From Marsupella aquatica (Eukaryota > Marchantiophyta), in NCBI GenBank assembly GCA_973895155.1, contig OZ316897.1, positions 18,848,001-18,912,000 on the forward strand: a stretch of 64,000 nt of DNA, in the 5' to 3' direction. Position 1 is the first letter of the stretch. Each line of letters begins with the position of its first letter. Under the pieces are notes generated by a model. The model did no database searches. It saw only the letters and a list, made by a program, of their open reading frames with translations, and was not told the DNA's origin. Both the position numbers and the translations under genes were made by a program. Below, one piece after another: positions 33,617 through 44,147 of the stretch.

Positions 33617-34177
33617 ATGGTACGTAAGATATTCAAGGATGTCCACTGTTGTTTTCTTCCGCTAGGTGAAGAAGACAAGACTGTTCATGGCTTTTTTTGT
33701 CGTGGAGGTGTGATAGACAAGTTTTGTAACTCAAAGACGGAATACTTGCTTGCCAATACCTGGAAACAAGTCACAGAGCACTTCAGTGACTATCCTGGAT
33801 TGATCGAGCACTTTGCAGAGTCCGTGCATTTCATCTCGATTTGTTGGGTACAGTACTCCATTCTGGGCAATAAGGAGTTGGACCCAGAAGAGTTTTTGCT
33901 GCATCCAGGGGATGATTTGATGCTGGACGATACGCCCAAGGATGATGATGGTGAGGCTTGTCCACCAAAGTTGGCTAAATGTCAGTTGTCACCGACTAAA
34001 CTTGATATTGTGATGTATGACTACAAGGAAAGCTGTGCAGCTGAGATTGAGGCTGAAAGGCTGAAGGTTGGTGAAGCAGTGGTCCGCAAGAAATGGAACG
34101 CCAGCAATAGGCGTGATTTGTACAAAAAGAGGAAGGCAGATGAGGAGTACTACTGGTCTGGTGAAGGGACCCCTTAA
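33617..34177 (+). CDS. Orphan 186-codon frame of CACTA2, function unknown
   Basis: An intact plus-strand frame flanked on both sides by ACGTCG repeat clusters, in the opposite direction to the transposase. No family recognised. It has a mixed hydrophobic N-terminal half (VHFISICWVQYSIL), an acidic middle (DDTPKDDDGEA) and a basic, helical C-terminus (EAERLKVGEAVVRKKW, YKKRKADEEYYW). It could be a terminal exon of the plus-strand gene family of this element or a captured fragment. Coding status rests only on length and biased composition. Confidence 0.4.
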   Translation: MVRKIFKDVHCCFLPLGEEDKTVHGFFCRGGVIDKFCNSKTEYLLANTWKQVTEHFSDYPGLIEHFAESVHFISICWVQYSILGNKELDPEEFLLHPGDDLMLDDTPKDDDGEACPPKLAKCQLSPTKLDIVMYDYKESCAAEIEAERLKVGEAVVRKKWNASNRRDLYKKRKADEEYYWSGEGTP

Positions 34178-34339
34178 GCTACACTAGTGCCAAGGTCAGC
34201 TGGAGACGGAGGAGCATCATTTGCCTAGGATTGGAATCAGTTTAGACTGGAGTCAGACTCATGCCTTATGTGCACGTTGTATGTTTCTGAGCGCATGAAT
34301 AAAAAGTCCCTCCCAGGCAATTTATATTTGTAATGTGTT

Positions 34340-34640
34340 TTGTGAGTAACGTCGATTGAAACTTTGAACGTCATCAGAAGAATGGTTAAATAAACGTTTA
34401 CGTCGTTTAAGACACGGTAACACAATCAACGTCGTCTAATACGAGGTAAACCAAGGACGTACTATGTATACGTCGTTTGTACAACGTATCTACGACGTAA
34501 CTATAGATTAACGTCTTCATTATGGGTATAAGCGACCTTTGATTGTCTAATGACGTTGAGGTTGACGTTAATAAGTTCGAAGTGTCAATTGGCCTACGTG
34601 ATAAGGGTTTACGTGCTAGGACCCATTGAAGGTTGTTCGA
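34340..34640. repeat. CACTA2 internal ACGTCG repeat cluster
   Basis: Same words as the terminal repeats (aacgtcgattga, tacgtcgtttaag, aacgtcgtctaat, tacgtcgtttgtac), downstream of the transposase 3' end. Further clusters lie at about 36100-36240 and 37890-38175, within transposase introns. Confidence 0.7.
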
Positions 34641-34813
34641 AGGCCGAGGTTTAATGCTTTTTAATGTGTTCTTAGCTATAAAGTGAGGAAAGACGAAACT
34701 TTGCACAACTCTCCCTCCAATTTGCCAGATCTCAAACGTCGAAACATATGTCAATATATATGTGGAAGGTGGGCATAGCCAATACATATAAATGGAGGGT
34801 GTGAAGGATAGTG

Positions 34814-37800
34814 TCAGTCCGCATCGTCTGCAAGGACTGATGCCATGAAGCCCTTCCTTCGCCGAGGGAAAATTGGTATGACAATGGACCATCCTCTCAT
34901 GGTCTGCATCGGAACCATAATGCACTGATCCACCTGGCTAGGAAAAACTATGGTGTCACTAAACTCAGTCCCTGTGGGTGCAACTCGGGTTGTGTCCACG
35001 CGATAAAAACCACACTCATCCGCAACCATCGTAGCTCTCGCTGGGGGTGACATGATCGACTTGTGCCACCTCACCTCTAGTACAGTGGTGACAAATGACC
35101 CAAAATGAACATCTAAAATGTCCACAACTGTCCCACAATAAGGAACCTCTACATCATCTACATCAGTCATCATGAAGATTCCAGAGTTACAAGTACTCTT
35201 CTTCATATGGTCTGTCCTCCAAGTCCGAAAGTGATGCCCTGACTCATACATGTGTGTATGAGTCGTGGCCCGCATCCCTGGCCCTCTAATGATGTTTTGT
35301 ACATCAATGGGAATGGATGTAGACCCATGCACAGCCAAGAGCCTCTCCATGCGCTCCAAAGCCCAGACATGAAATGATGCAATGCCACGACCTGCTTGCG
35401 CAACTCCCACTTGAAGCTCCAACCATGCACTGCCAAATACGTTGTCACAAGATTGTTAGAGATTTGCAGCCTTCTCAAATCCAATTCACAATCGATTAAA
35501 ATTTTAGAGTACCATACCTATACATCTCCCTCCAATCAGACATCTCCGGTCGATTCCCCAACACATAATTATGGATCTGTCGACGAAATATGTCATCATC
35601 CAATGATCGCTTCTTGGCCGCACCCATCAATCGCAGCCCACCATTGTCATCATCTTGTGCCTCTTCCCAAGTTGTGGGAGCTTTGCTATCCAAACTCCCT
35701 ATCACCCCCCGAAATAGAAAAGACACTCTGACATAATGAACCCTGTTGCCATACGTCCCTCAGGTCGAGCGGGTTGACGCACCCAACCCTTGAGCACCTT
35801 CATATATCGCTCAACCCAATACATCCATCGGGCATGGACTGGGCCTGCAATGGCAACTTCATCCACCAGGTGACATAGCAAATGCATTTGCATGTCAAAC
35901 AGTGCTGGGGGGAACACTCGCTCCAAATTGCACATCACTTGCGCTGTCCTCTCCCTCATCAAAGGAATCTCTGACTCCTTGATCTCCTTGGCACATACCC
36001 ACCTATGAGGCACTCAAAAACATGACAGGAATAAATATCACCGCCCAATCTGAAAGTGGGCTAAGATGGTTACCAATTCAATGCCTACTAACATTCCCTC
36101 TACTAAGATTCCTACAAACGTCGCTCTGCAGGACGTTCCTGAAGAGGGGTGACTTATACGACCTTGAATACGTCGTATGTGGAGTCTTATTTTTACATTA
36201 CCTAGTTATAGATGACGTAAAGTATTAAGAGACTACGTATCCTCTCTAGAATGTCGTTTGAGACACCATAAATTTATGGTCCCATAACACCACAAAATCC
36301 ACGAGTAAGATATTTCCAACCTGAAAATGGAGCACAACTCGTACACTGTGAGTTGGAGTAGGTGGCGCTCTCTAGAATCATCGCAACAATGCAACACTGC
36401 AGGGAGCACATGCTGTATCAGCTTGTGATAATCGTGGGACTTCAACCCTATCGGGGGGATGTACTCATTCCTCGTTGTGCACCCACGGAATCCAGCTCTG
36501 TAATGGCTCGGGAACTTCATCTCACAAATCATCCCATTCACATCCTTCAGAATGTCTCGAGGCAAAATCCAAGGGGCTGGTGGTGTCACCCCAGTACGTG
36601 CTGTCCAATAATTAAAGAGAATCAACTTGTTAGGGTTTGGGGTTTCAGGCAAATCCGGGCAACTTCTTACAAATTAAGGGTTGATCGATGTTTTATCATG
36701 TACCTGATATCCAACAGCTCTTCACAACTCCTACATTCTTTGCATCCACACGAACTCCACGAGTATCATTCTCACCATACATGTGCTTCACCAAATTCTT
36801 TGCGACATTCACTTCAATGTGCATGGGGTCCAGTAGCCACCGGATCTTGAGCATCTGCTTGCACAACATGGTAATCAAGTGAAAAACTCTAGCATTATGA
36901 GAGTTGATGAAAAAATCTATACACAACATTTGATAGGTGTATTGTACCTACCCTCCAATAAGGCAAGTCCCACAATGCTGAGCGTCAGTTTACTCCACAA
37001 TCTTTGGGTTTCAGCAGCTTAGCCTCCACCATCTCTGCCATTTGAATTTGAGCTTCTGCTGAAGGCGCATTAGGACATGGTCTTAACTCAATCTGTGCCC
37101 AATGTCTTGTGTTACATCGCATGGGGTCATCCATTGACAATCTCATCCTGCTGCCCTCATATGTGGTTTTGTGCAATAGTACTGAGTACCTCCCATGCAA
37201 CTCAGGGCCACATGAAGGGCAACCTGAGTACCCAGCCACCTTCAAGCCTGATATTGTGCCCATGCCTGCCAAAGAAACCCCATCATATTCCCACAATAAA
37301 AGAAGCCAAATGAAGACATAAAGTCATTTAGCACAATATAATCACATTTTGTAAGGTTTTTGAATTACCGGGCCCATCAGTGGTGCAATGGGTGATCATG
37401 ACTCTCATGTTGAATGTCCTCCCATTGTCCGGTGCACGGGTGACATCTGTTGTTGGAGCCCCAATTTCCCACAAGTCATGTAGCTCTTCATAAGCTGGGG
37501 CCAAGCAAACATCTGGATTCTTGCAAGCCTCGGGACCGGGAATGATAGCTAGGAGGAGAACATGACCTTTTTTCATCGCCAACCATGGAGGGATGTTCTG
37601 ATTTATCAAAAGAACTGGCCAAATGGACTTTGGTTTCCGTCGCTGCTTGTATGGGTTTACCCCATCTATGGCCAACCCCAACCAAACATTCCGTGGCTCT
37701 GCAGCAAAATCTGGCCATGTGGCATCAATGTGCTTCCATGCTGGACTATCTTGGTGATACCGCATTATCCCTGTTGGGGATTTGGTCTCGGCATGCCAAG

Positions 37801-39089
37801 TCTGTAGGGAGGATAGGTGTCTTCGCCGGTATAGATGCTGCAATCGGGGTGTGATTGGAAAATACCTCAGTACCTGAATGTACAACAACCATGAGGCGGC
37901 ATTTCGTCGTTAACATCACAAATATGTTGACGATAACTACGTTCCAAAAATCTTTACGATGTTCAATACGACATATTACTTCTGTATTGAACATAACTAC
38001 GTATCCTAAAAGTGAATGACGTTATAGTTTCATGTTGAGCAGATCTATGTTCTCTAAACTTTTACGTTGCAAAAAGCAACGTTGGACTAAAAAACGTCGT
38101 ATGGAAAGACGTAAAAATCACAAGGGAGATGTTAGGGTTATTTACTTCTAGTTGAAAGACGTACTACTCACGAGGGCAACGTTAAGGGACACAAAATCCC
38201 GTAAAGTAGTCAAAAATTACTAAAATACAGATGTGGTACAGAGAGGATGTCATTACCTTCTCAGCAATCTTGTCTCCAATGGTATCAGGACGATACCGTG
38301 GAAGGCCACATCGCTCAATTGGGCAATGGGTGAGGTCCAAGTACGGTCCTCTATACAAGATGCACCCATGAGGGCACATATGTATAGTCTCTAACGCCAG
38401 TCCGATAGATGATAACAACTTCTTAGCCTCCCTCACACATCCTGGAAGGTTGTTAGGTTGAGGCAAGAGTTTGTTGTGGAACAACGCAAAGAGTGCATCT
38501 GTATGGACATCTGATCCATTGAAAACCCCCTGTAAATTCAACATCAAGAGTGTGGCTCCCAACCTGCATTTGCATTGAAAACCACAAAGAAACCAGCTTT
38601 TTAATTAGTTTAAGGCATGCCATTGAGGATGGTCCAATTGGGGACTTAGGGTTTATGCACACCCTTAAGCAACATTACAGTAGAAAAACTATAATAGCAC
38701 CTCAGAGAAATGTACCGTGAGGTCGGGGAACCCTGGAATAGCGGAGTCCTGGATTCAGTTTCCAATTGGTCCCAATCATCTTCGTCTAGTTCCATGACAG
38801 GAGGGTCACCCTCAGGTACATGAGGTCCAAAGTGGATGTCCACAAGGTGCGCAAAAGCATCCTCTTCAAGAATAGGTGCATCCATATCATCCTCTACATC
38901 TTCATCAAAATCGTCATCATGTGCATCATGGTACTCATTCACATCCTCGTCCACATCCTCGTCCTCATGCACATGATCACTCTCAACATCTTCGTCGTCA
39001 GAAAAAGATAATGTGGCTCGCATGTGGAACGAACGGGCTGACTCCGTCATCATCGATGGATGAGGTGTAGGTGTTATATTTGGACCATC
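34814..39089 (-). CDS. CACTA2 TNP2 transposase gene (Tnp2, DUF4218, DUF4216)
   Basis: The exons read on minus from an acceptor at 39090-39091. An acidic Asp/Glu linker (39089 to about 38690) leads to Tnp2 blocks at 38562-38182 (CPHGCILYRGPYLDLTHCP), 37888-37328 (AAEPRNVWLGLAIDGVNP, NQNIPPWLAMKKGH, IIPGPEA) and 37296-36985. A short exon near 36850 (LLDPMHIEVNVAKNLVKHMY) follows. DUF4218 is at 36652-36233 and 36013-35702 (MHLLCHLVDEVAIAGPVHAR, YWVERYMKVLKGWVRQ). DUF4216 is at 35726-35496 and 35422-34814 (YCGTVVDILDVHFGS, FPSQVDQCIMVP). The order is normal for the superfamily. The usual N-terminal transposase-associated zinc finger is not at 39089 but on the upstream exon shared with the SET protein (40198-40716), which can splice here in phase. 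Introns contain ACGTCG repeats. Exon borders other than 39089 are approximate. Confidence 0.8.
37890..38175. repeat. CACTA2 intronic ACGTCG/AACGTT repeat cluster
   Basis: Dense copies of the CACTA2 words (gttgacgataactacgtt, aaaaacgtcgtatgg, agacgtaaaaatc, gagggcaacgttaag) lie between two Tnp2 exons, so in an intron of the transposase gene. Confidence 0.7.
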
Positions 39090-39232
39090 CTATGCAAGAC
39101 GTCAATATTAGATAAGGTCATCCCCAAATTAGACAATGTGTTCCCAATAGTGCATGAGGTAATGAAGGTCAAAGAATCCAATATAAGTCTCACTCTGAGT
39201 AATGAATAAGTGATCAATAACATATATAATCT

Positions 39233-40716
39233 TCAATGCCAATCATAGTCTACAAATATCTCATCCCCTGCTCGAATGGTGCGGGTGGCATGTGTCAGGA
39301 TGTAGTGACTGCATCCCAAGGGCAAACGAGGGTGACTCTGGTCATGGTACTCATGCCACTCAGCGTTGGGGCGGAACCCCAAACGCCGACACCCCACTGT
39401 GCTATTGATGTAACCCGCCAAGTTTCCAGTACGAGGGGGGTAACCATCCATCTGAGTATACCTAGGGTCCAACTTAAGTGACATGCCATACCGACCAAAG
39501 GTTGGGCATTGGCGAGACAAGATACGCCATCTATGGGCCGAATACTTTGGCCCATAAAATGGAATCAACTCGGGCAGGTCCTCAGGTGCACAACCTTCCG
39601 GCACCACAATATCCACGAGTGCAAATAATCCAAGACCTACGTCGTCTCCCAATGTGGATGGGAGGAGGACCCATGGCCTATCCCAAACTACAATAGGCTC
39701 CCGAACAAGCAGGACCATAGGGAGGCCAAACTGGGTTGGGAATGAGTCCTTTATGATGTCCAAGGCTCTCCCTCTTAACTCTCTTGGTGCTCGGGAAAAA
39801 GAGGCATCAAGAAAAGGACAGTGTGGCGGCACCGTCCTAGGGGTACGAGACGTAATGGACCGAGGTCTAGTGGTGACCTCTACTCCCCTCTCAATAGGGT
39901 GACTCCGAATGACCCTCCTCCTCCTATCAAAAACACGGTCTATTGCCCTTAATGTGGCATCGAGTGCTGATGGGGGAACTAGTGCTGTGAGCGCGCGACG
40001 TGCAACCTGTCTCATGTGGTCCAAGGGCGGAGAGACCACACACAAAATCTGTTTCACATGTGAACAAGAGAACTTCAGAAATCAGGGAAAAAACCATTTC
40101 AACTAAACACTCAAGAAACTCAAGAAACCCAAACATGTTATATTCAAAAATAAGGACTTAATGAATTGAATAGTGTCAATAAAGGTTTATGAATTACCTG
40201 ATGTGTCGGGGGTACGTAACGGCCGTGGAGGCCTAAATGGCTAAGGACAGTGGTCCTCTCGTGGGAGACGACGCCCTTGCATCTACTACATGGGCAGGGC
40301 ATCTTTCGGACTGGGCCAATCCCCTGAAGGGCAGCCATGGCCTCTCCAAACCTATCCTCATCCTCCGGCATGGGTGATCGGTGTCGGGGTGTGTGGTCAT
40401 CAGAGGGAGACCTGGACCGGCGGTGGCGGTGGGACTGTCGATGGGACCTCCTATGCCTTCGTCGCTCCCGATGTCGATGATCCCTAGATCGGTACTCCCT
40501 ATCTGAAGACTGATCCCAACTCCTCTCAGACGAATGGTGCCTGCTCCTATCAGATGATAAGTCCCTCCTCCTCTCGGCTGAGTGGTATCTCGACCTCGCA
40601 GGTGAGTGCTCCCTCCTCCTCTCCCTCCCCCTATCATGAGAGCGGTACCTGTCTCGGTGATGTGCACCTCCATCATAGCGATCATCAGATGACCACTCCG
40701 ATGAGCACGAGGCCAT
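39233..40716 (-). CDS. SR-rich zinc-finger SET-domain protein of CACTA2
   Basis: Two exons give about 444 residues. Exon 1 (40716-40198) starts ATGGCCTCGTGC. It is rich in Arg/Ser/His dipeptides like an SR protein and ends with a transposase-associated zinc finger (CPCSRCKGVVSHERTTVLSH). A GT donor (CAG|GTAATT) and an AG acceptor at 40049-40050 join in phase 0 to exon 2 (40048-39233). Exon 2 carries a SET domain: GLGLFALVDIVVPEG, PFYGPKY, then NLAGYINSTVGCRR and a closing IRAGDEIFVDYDWH, followed directly by a stop. SET domains methylate lysines, usually on histones. The normal NHS motif reads INST, so activity is uncertain. Exon 1 can instead splice to 39089 in the same phase, giving a conventional TNP2. 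Confidence 0.75.
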
Positions 40717-40799
40717 GGCCTGCAATAGTACACACACATATACACGCAAACTTGCAAACTCAGCCTTGGAAATGGAACGTCGGGACCACTATAGTACCA

Positions 40800-41010
40800 C
40801 AATATTTACGTCAAGTAAAACGAAGTACTTTCACTTTACGTCGCCGAGAACACAATACACGACGTATTTCTTAAACCCTACGTCATGTACCGTACCCCAC
40901 ACGACGTTACAGTAAACCCTACCTTTTAACGGTGTACAGAACAACGTTTAAATGAAAACGTCGTCTAGCACAACGTATTACTAATCGATCAATTAGGGCA
41001 TCGTCATGAA
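40800..41010. promoter_or_regulatory. Bidirectional intergenic region of CACTA2 with ACGTCG cluster
   Basis: Between the divergent SET/TNP2 gene (start 40716) and the plus-strand R/S-rich gene (start 41235). It contains many copies of the element's repeat words (ttacgtcgccgag, cacgacgtattt, cacacgacgttac, aaaacgtcgtctagc). It is probably a shared promoter that the element's DNA-binding protein could recognise; this is an inference. Confidence 0.6.
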
Positions 41011-41234
41011 AAACGATGTAAATAGACAGAGAACGGCGGAAACACATTGTTGCAAACTCTGCCGCATTCTATTCGGAAAATACCGGGACATAGTGTCGAA
41101 TGTGAGTCATTCGACCATTCCGCACACACCTCACCCCACATCTAGTGTTCTATTCTGTTCGTGGCTCTAGTGAAGCTCTAGTGAAGCTCTAATCTTTGTG
41201 AAGGTCATCTACATTTGCTCCAAGTCTCGCCTCA

Positions 41235-43396
41235 ATGTCACGTCCAGCTTATCTGCCCCTCAGTATCAACTTTGATGCTGTGAAAGTTTCCATGGAAGAC
41301 CCAGAGGAGGTGGAGAAGGTTCGAACAGCTTTGCGGTCAGCACATTCACTGATTGATGCTTTCAATCAGAGTTGGCAATTCATGGGAGGAACTGGGACGA
41401 AGGAGTCACGATTTTTGGAATACCTTCAGAACATAGAAGAGAACGCTCCAGCATCCGACGTTGAGCCCGACATTCAAGCACCAGAGTTCTTGCGCGACCT
41501 TCCGGGGGCATCACTTGATCCTCTTGCTTCCTTCCCGCCCTTGATGGACTCAGTCTGGGACTATCCCTCGTTCTCTGGGATGGAGTCGGATTCACAACCA
41601 CCCTGTGTTACTCCCATCAAGAGCCAAGTGAGGATTCAAAGATATGAGCCTGATGATTCAAGTACAGAGTTGCGGACACACAGAAGGCGACGTCGTTCCC
41701 GTTCTTTGAGTAGCAATAGTAGCATTGAGAGGAGACAAAAAAAAGGGGAAGGGAAAGGAGCGCAGAGAAAGAGACAGCCGCAGCACAACAAGAGAAAAAG
41801 GGTTGAACGAGATTCGAGGGTGGACAGAGATAGGAGAGGTCGAAGGTCACATCGACATTCACATTCAATCGGAGGAGGTCATCGGCGAGCTTCTCCTAAC
41901 CGAACCGTTGCTACTCTTGCCAGCAAAGAACAACTGCCGGTCATCAGCCTGGCTGCTTTTGATGCGAAGCCAGAGGTGCTTGATGAGAAGGCGCTAACGA
42001 ATCGAGTGCAGGTCTGCTGTACGAAACACTGCCCTGGGTGGACGACTTGGAAGGACCTCGTGCACAATACAAAGAAGTTTCAAGTACTCCTCAATGACAT
42101 ACAGGCCGGATTCAAGAATGGCAGAGAGATTGATTTTCGACACATCAGGCAGAAGATTGTGAGTTTCCTTGCTGACAGAAGATTCAGGTGGAGAAGCAAG
42201 GTCCGAGCAATGAAATGCGAGAAGACAGGGCAGTACCGTAAGCCTGAAGGGATGGCCGAGTCGGACTTCAACTTGATCGTGTCTGAACTTGAAGCACCCC
42301 CAGACACCCTAGTAGGAAAATGAGTGCACATGGGTGACAAAGCCACTGCAGCTCGAAAGAATAGCGGACGCCTTCTAGTAACCAATTTCTGGGGGCAAGG
42401 AGGATGGCGAGGGTTCCTCGCAACCTACGTAAGTCTCGGACCCAACTTCCACATTTTCATTTTGCTGCTCCGGTGTAAACCATAGTGTAACGTCGAGATT
42501 TTGAAATTACGTCGCCTGATTCATTCATAACGTCGTCCATAACAACGTTAACTTTGATTTGTAACTTCATCTTAGACGTACCTTAGGAAGAACGTCGTCC
42601 TTGAGACATTACATGTACCGCTTTAGTGAAAATGTCGTTAGAGCGACGTTAACTAGATATGCAACGCATGGAACGACGTTAGCACCGATGCTGAGAGGGT
42701 TGAATACGTGCTTAGGAACGACGTTCTTTTGCTTTCTCGCAGAAACGCAAGTTTGGTGTCGATGCCGAGCCGTCGGAGGAGGAGCGGCTGTACTCGAAAC
42801 GGTATGGCCCGGCAGCGCTATGGGCCAAGTTGGCCTCAGTCCCGGAGGATCACCGGGTAAGAGCTAAAGTGATTGCTAGGTTGTAGTTGACTTTAGGCCT
42901 ACTCTGTGACATTAACTGACCAGAATGCTATCATGCAGGTGGAGGATTGGACTCCTCCGGAGGGCTTGGTTGCACGGGCCATCCCTGAGGATCACTTGCC
43001 AGCCAGGGTACCGCCCGAGGAGGGTTTGCAGGAGGAGGCTCACGTAGATTGCGGGCAGGAGGAGGGAGAGACTCATGGGGGGCGTACTAGTGGCCAAGGC
43101 CGGAGGGAGAGAGAGAGAGCCAAGGGAGGGAGAGAGAGGGAGATAGGGAGAGGTCAGATAGACAGAGGGGGAGGGAGAGGGAGAGGAGGAGGAGGGATGA
43201 CACTAGGCGACCTCCACACAGTAAGGGGAGTAGGCCAGTGACTACTCATAGGGCTGCAACACAAGCAGATACGTTGTCCCCCAGTACCACTAGCTTAGAG
43301 GAGGATGACTCCAGGTACGAGTTGCGCCCGAGAGGCGTACAACCCACTTCTACAAGCAGGTCTGGACGTGATACCAGGCGGACTGAGCGTGACTAG
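41235..43396 (+). CDS. R/S/G-rich multi-exon protein of CACTA2 (putative TNPA-like accessory gene)
   Basis: Plus-strand gene divergent from the transposase. Exon 1 (41235 to about 42323) has an acidic N-terminal region, a long Arg/Ser/Lys-rich middle (THRRRRRSRSLSSNSS, RGRRSHRHSHS) and a folded-looking C-terminal part (CCTKHCPGWTTWKDLVHNTK, IDFRHIRQKIVSFLADRR). Further exons follow: about 42340-42429 (donor TAC|GTAAGT), 42741-42858 (acceptor CGCAG|, donor CGG|GTAAGA) and from the acceptor CATGCAG| near 42939 to a TAG at 43394-43396. The tail is again Arg/Gly-rich. No family recognised with certainty. Position and basic character fit the second gene of CACTA elements, whose product binds the subterminal repeats. 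The link between exon 1 and exon 2 is not resolved. Confidence 0.6.
42480..42730. repeat. CACTA2 intronic ACGTCG/AACGTT cluster
   Basis: It fills the intron between the 42429 donor and the 42741 acceptor of the plus-strand gene (aacgtcgagatt, ttacgtcgcctg, aacgtcgtccataac, gaacgtcgtcc, gaacgacgttagc). Confidence 0.7.
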
Positions 43397-43689
43397 GGTA
43401 TAGCCTATTTTACTTGCCCGACTTCATCCTCCATTTTGTACATATTTGGCCCATAACAATATTATCTAATACGACACTTTTCGCGGATTACAACGTCTAT
43501 ACCATATGCATATTGAATGTGTATCCCTAAACCCCAACTGCCTACCCAAATAATGCTCACCCCATTGTAACCCTAGCTTAAGTGTGTTTATAACCTCCAA
43601 TAAGGTTGTATGGCAGGGTCCGACATAATATACGGGGCGTCGTTCATTCATAAAGTTACCAAGCTTCTCACAAGGTATGACCCAGACGT

Positions 43690-44130
43690 AGTCTTCCACT
43701 TTCACACAACGTCGTTCATGACATCGATATATGATAACAACGTCTTATCACACCACGTAAACCAATGAACGAATTCACATTACATCAAACGGAACGGTGT
43801 CCCAGACATCGTTACAAACACTGACGTTGTCTTATACGAGGGAGTCAACGTCGTCAATCACGACGTTTTGTTTGTATTAACGTCAGTTCGTGCGACATTC
43901 AATGGACATGGAAATCTACATTAGCCCAGTACTCTAACGATGCATAGGACGTTGTGCACACAAAGAACCACGTTGGCGGTGTGGCAATGTGCGTTGTGTG
44001 AGACGACGTAAGAAACCACATCAATATAGACGTCCGGAACGTTGCCAATTTTACCTTGGGGATTCCGTGTTTCCATTTAGAGTTTCATACGTCGAGATTA
44101 GCCTGTTGTGAGGCAACGTTAAGTTAAGTC
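43690..44130. repeat. CACTA2 right subterminal ACGTCG repeats
   Basis: Dense copies of the words (cacaacgtcgttc, caacgtcttatc, tcaacgtcgtcaatcacgacg, catacgtcgag) run up to the right inverted repeat. They mirror the left arm. Confidence 0.75.
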
Positions 44131-44131
44131 A

Positions 44132-44147
44132 AAATGTAGTTGTGAAG
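44132..44147. repeat. CACTA2 right end: terminal inverted repeat and AAG duplication
   Basis: AAATGTAGTTGTG (44132-44144) followed by AAG (44145-44147). It is the exact inverse of the left 13 bases. Confidence 0.93.

Larger units (their letters stand above)
33108..44144 (-). mobile_element. CACTA2: 11.0-kb En/Spm-type transposon nested in CACTA1
   Basis: It has 13-bp inverted repeats CACAACTACATTT and a 3-bp AAG duplication. It encodes a TNP2 transposase (34814-39089, minus) and a SET-domain protein with SR-rich N-terminus (39233-40716, minus). On plus it encodes an R/S/G-rich multi-exon protein (41235-43396) and a 186-codon orphan frame (33617-34177). Words built on ACGTCGT and AACGTTA are packed at both ends and, unusually, in each intergenic or large intronic space inside. 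The inverted repeat departs from canonical CACTA as CACAA, but the transposase and the 3-bp duplication place it in the superfamily. Confidence 0.9.

Noticed and set aside
39233-39260. SET exon as part of one long TNP2 fusion protein
   Set aside because: The SET frame ends in a natural stop just after the domain and I find no donor before it; alternative splicing or two genes fits better than a fusion.
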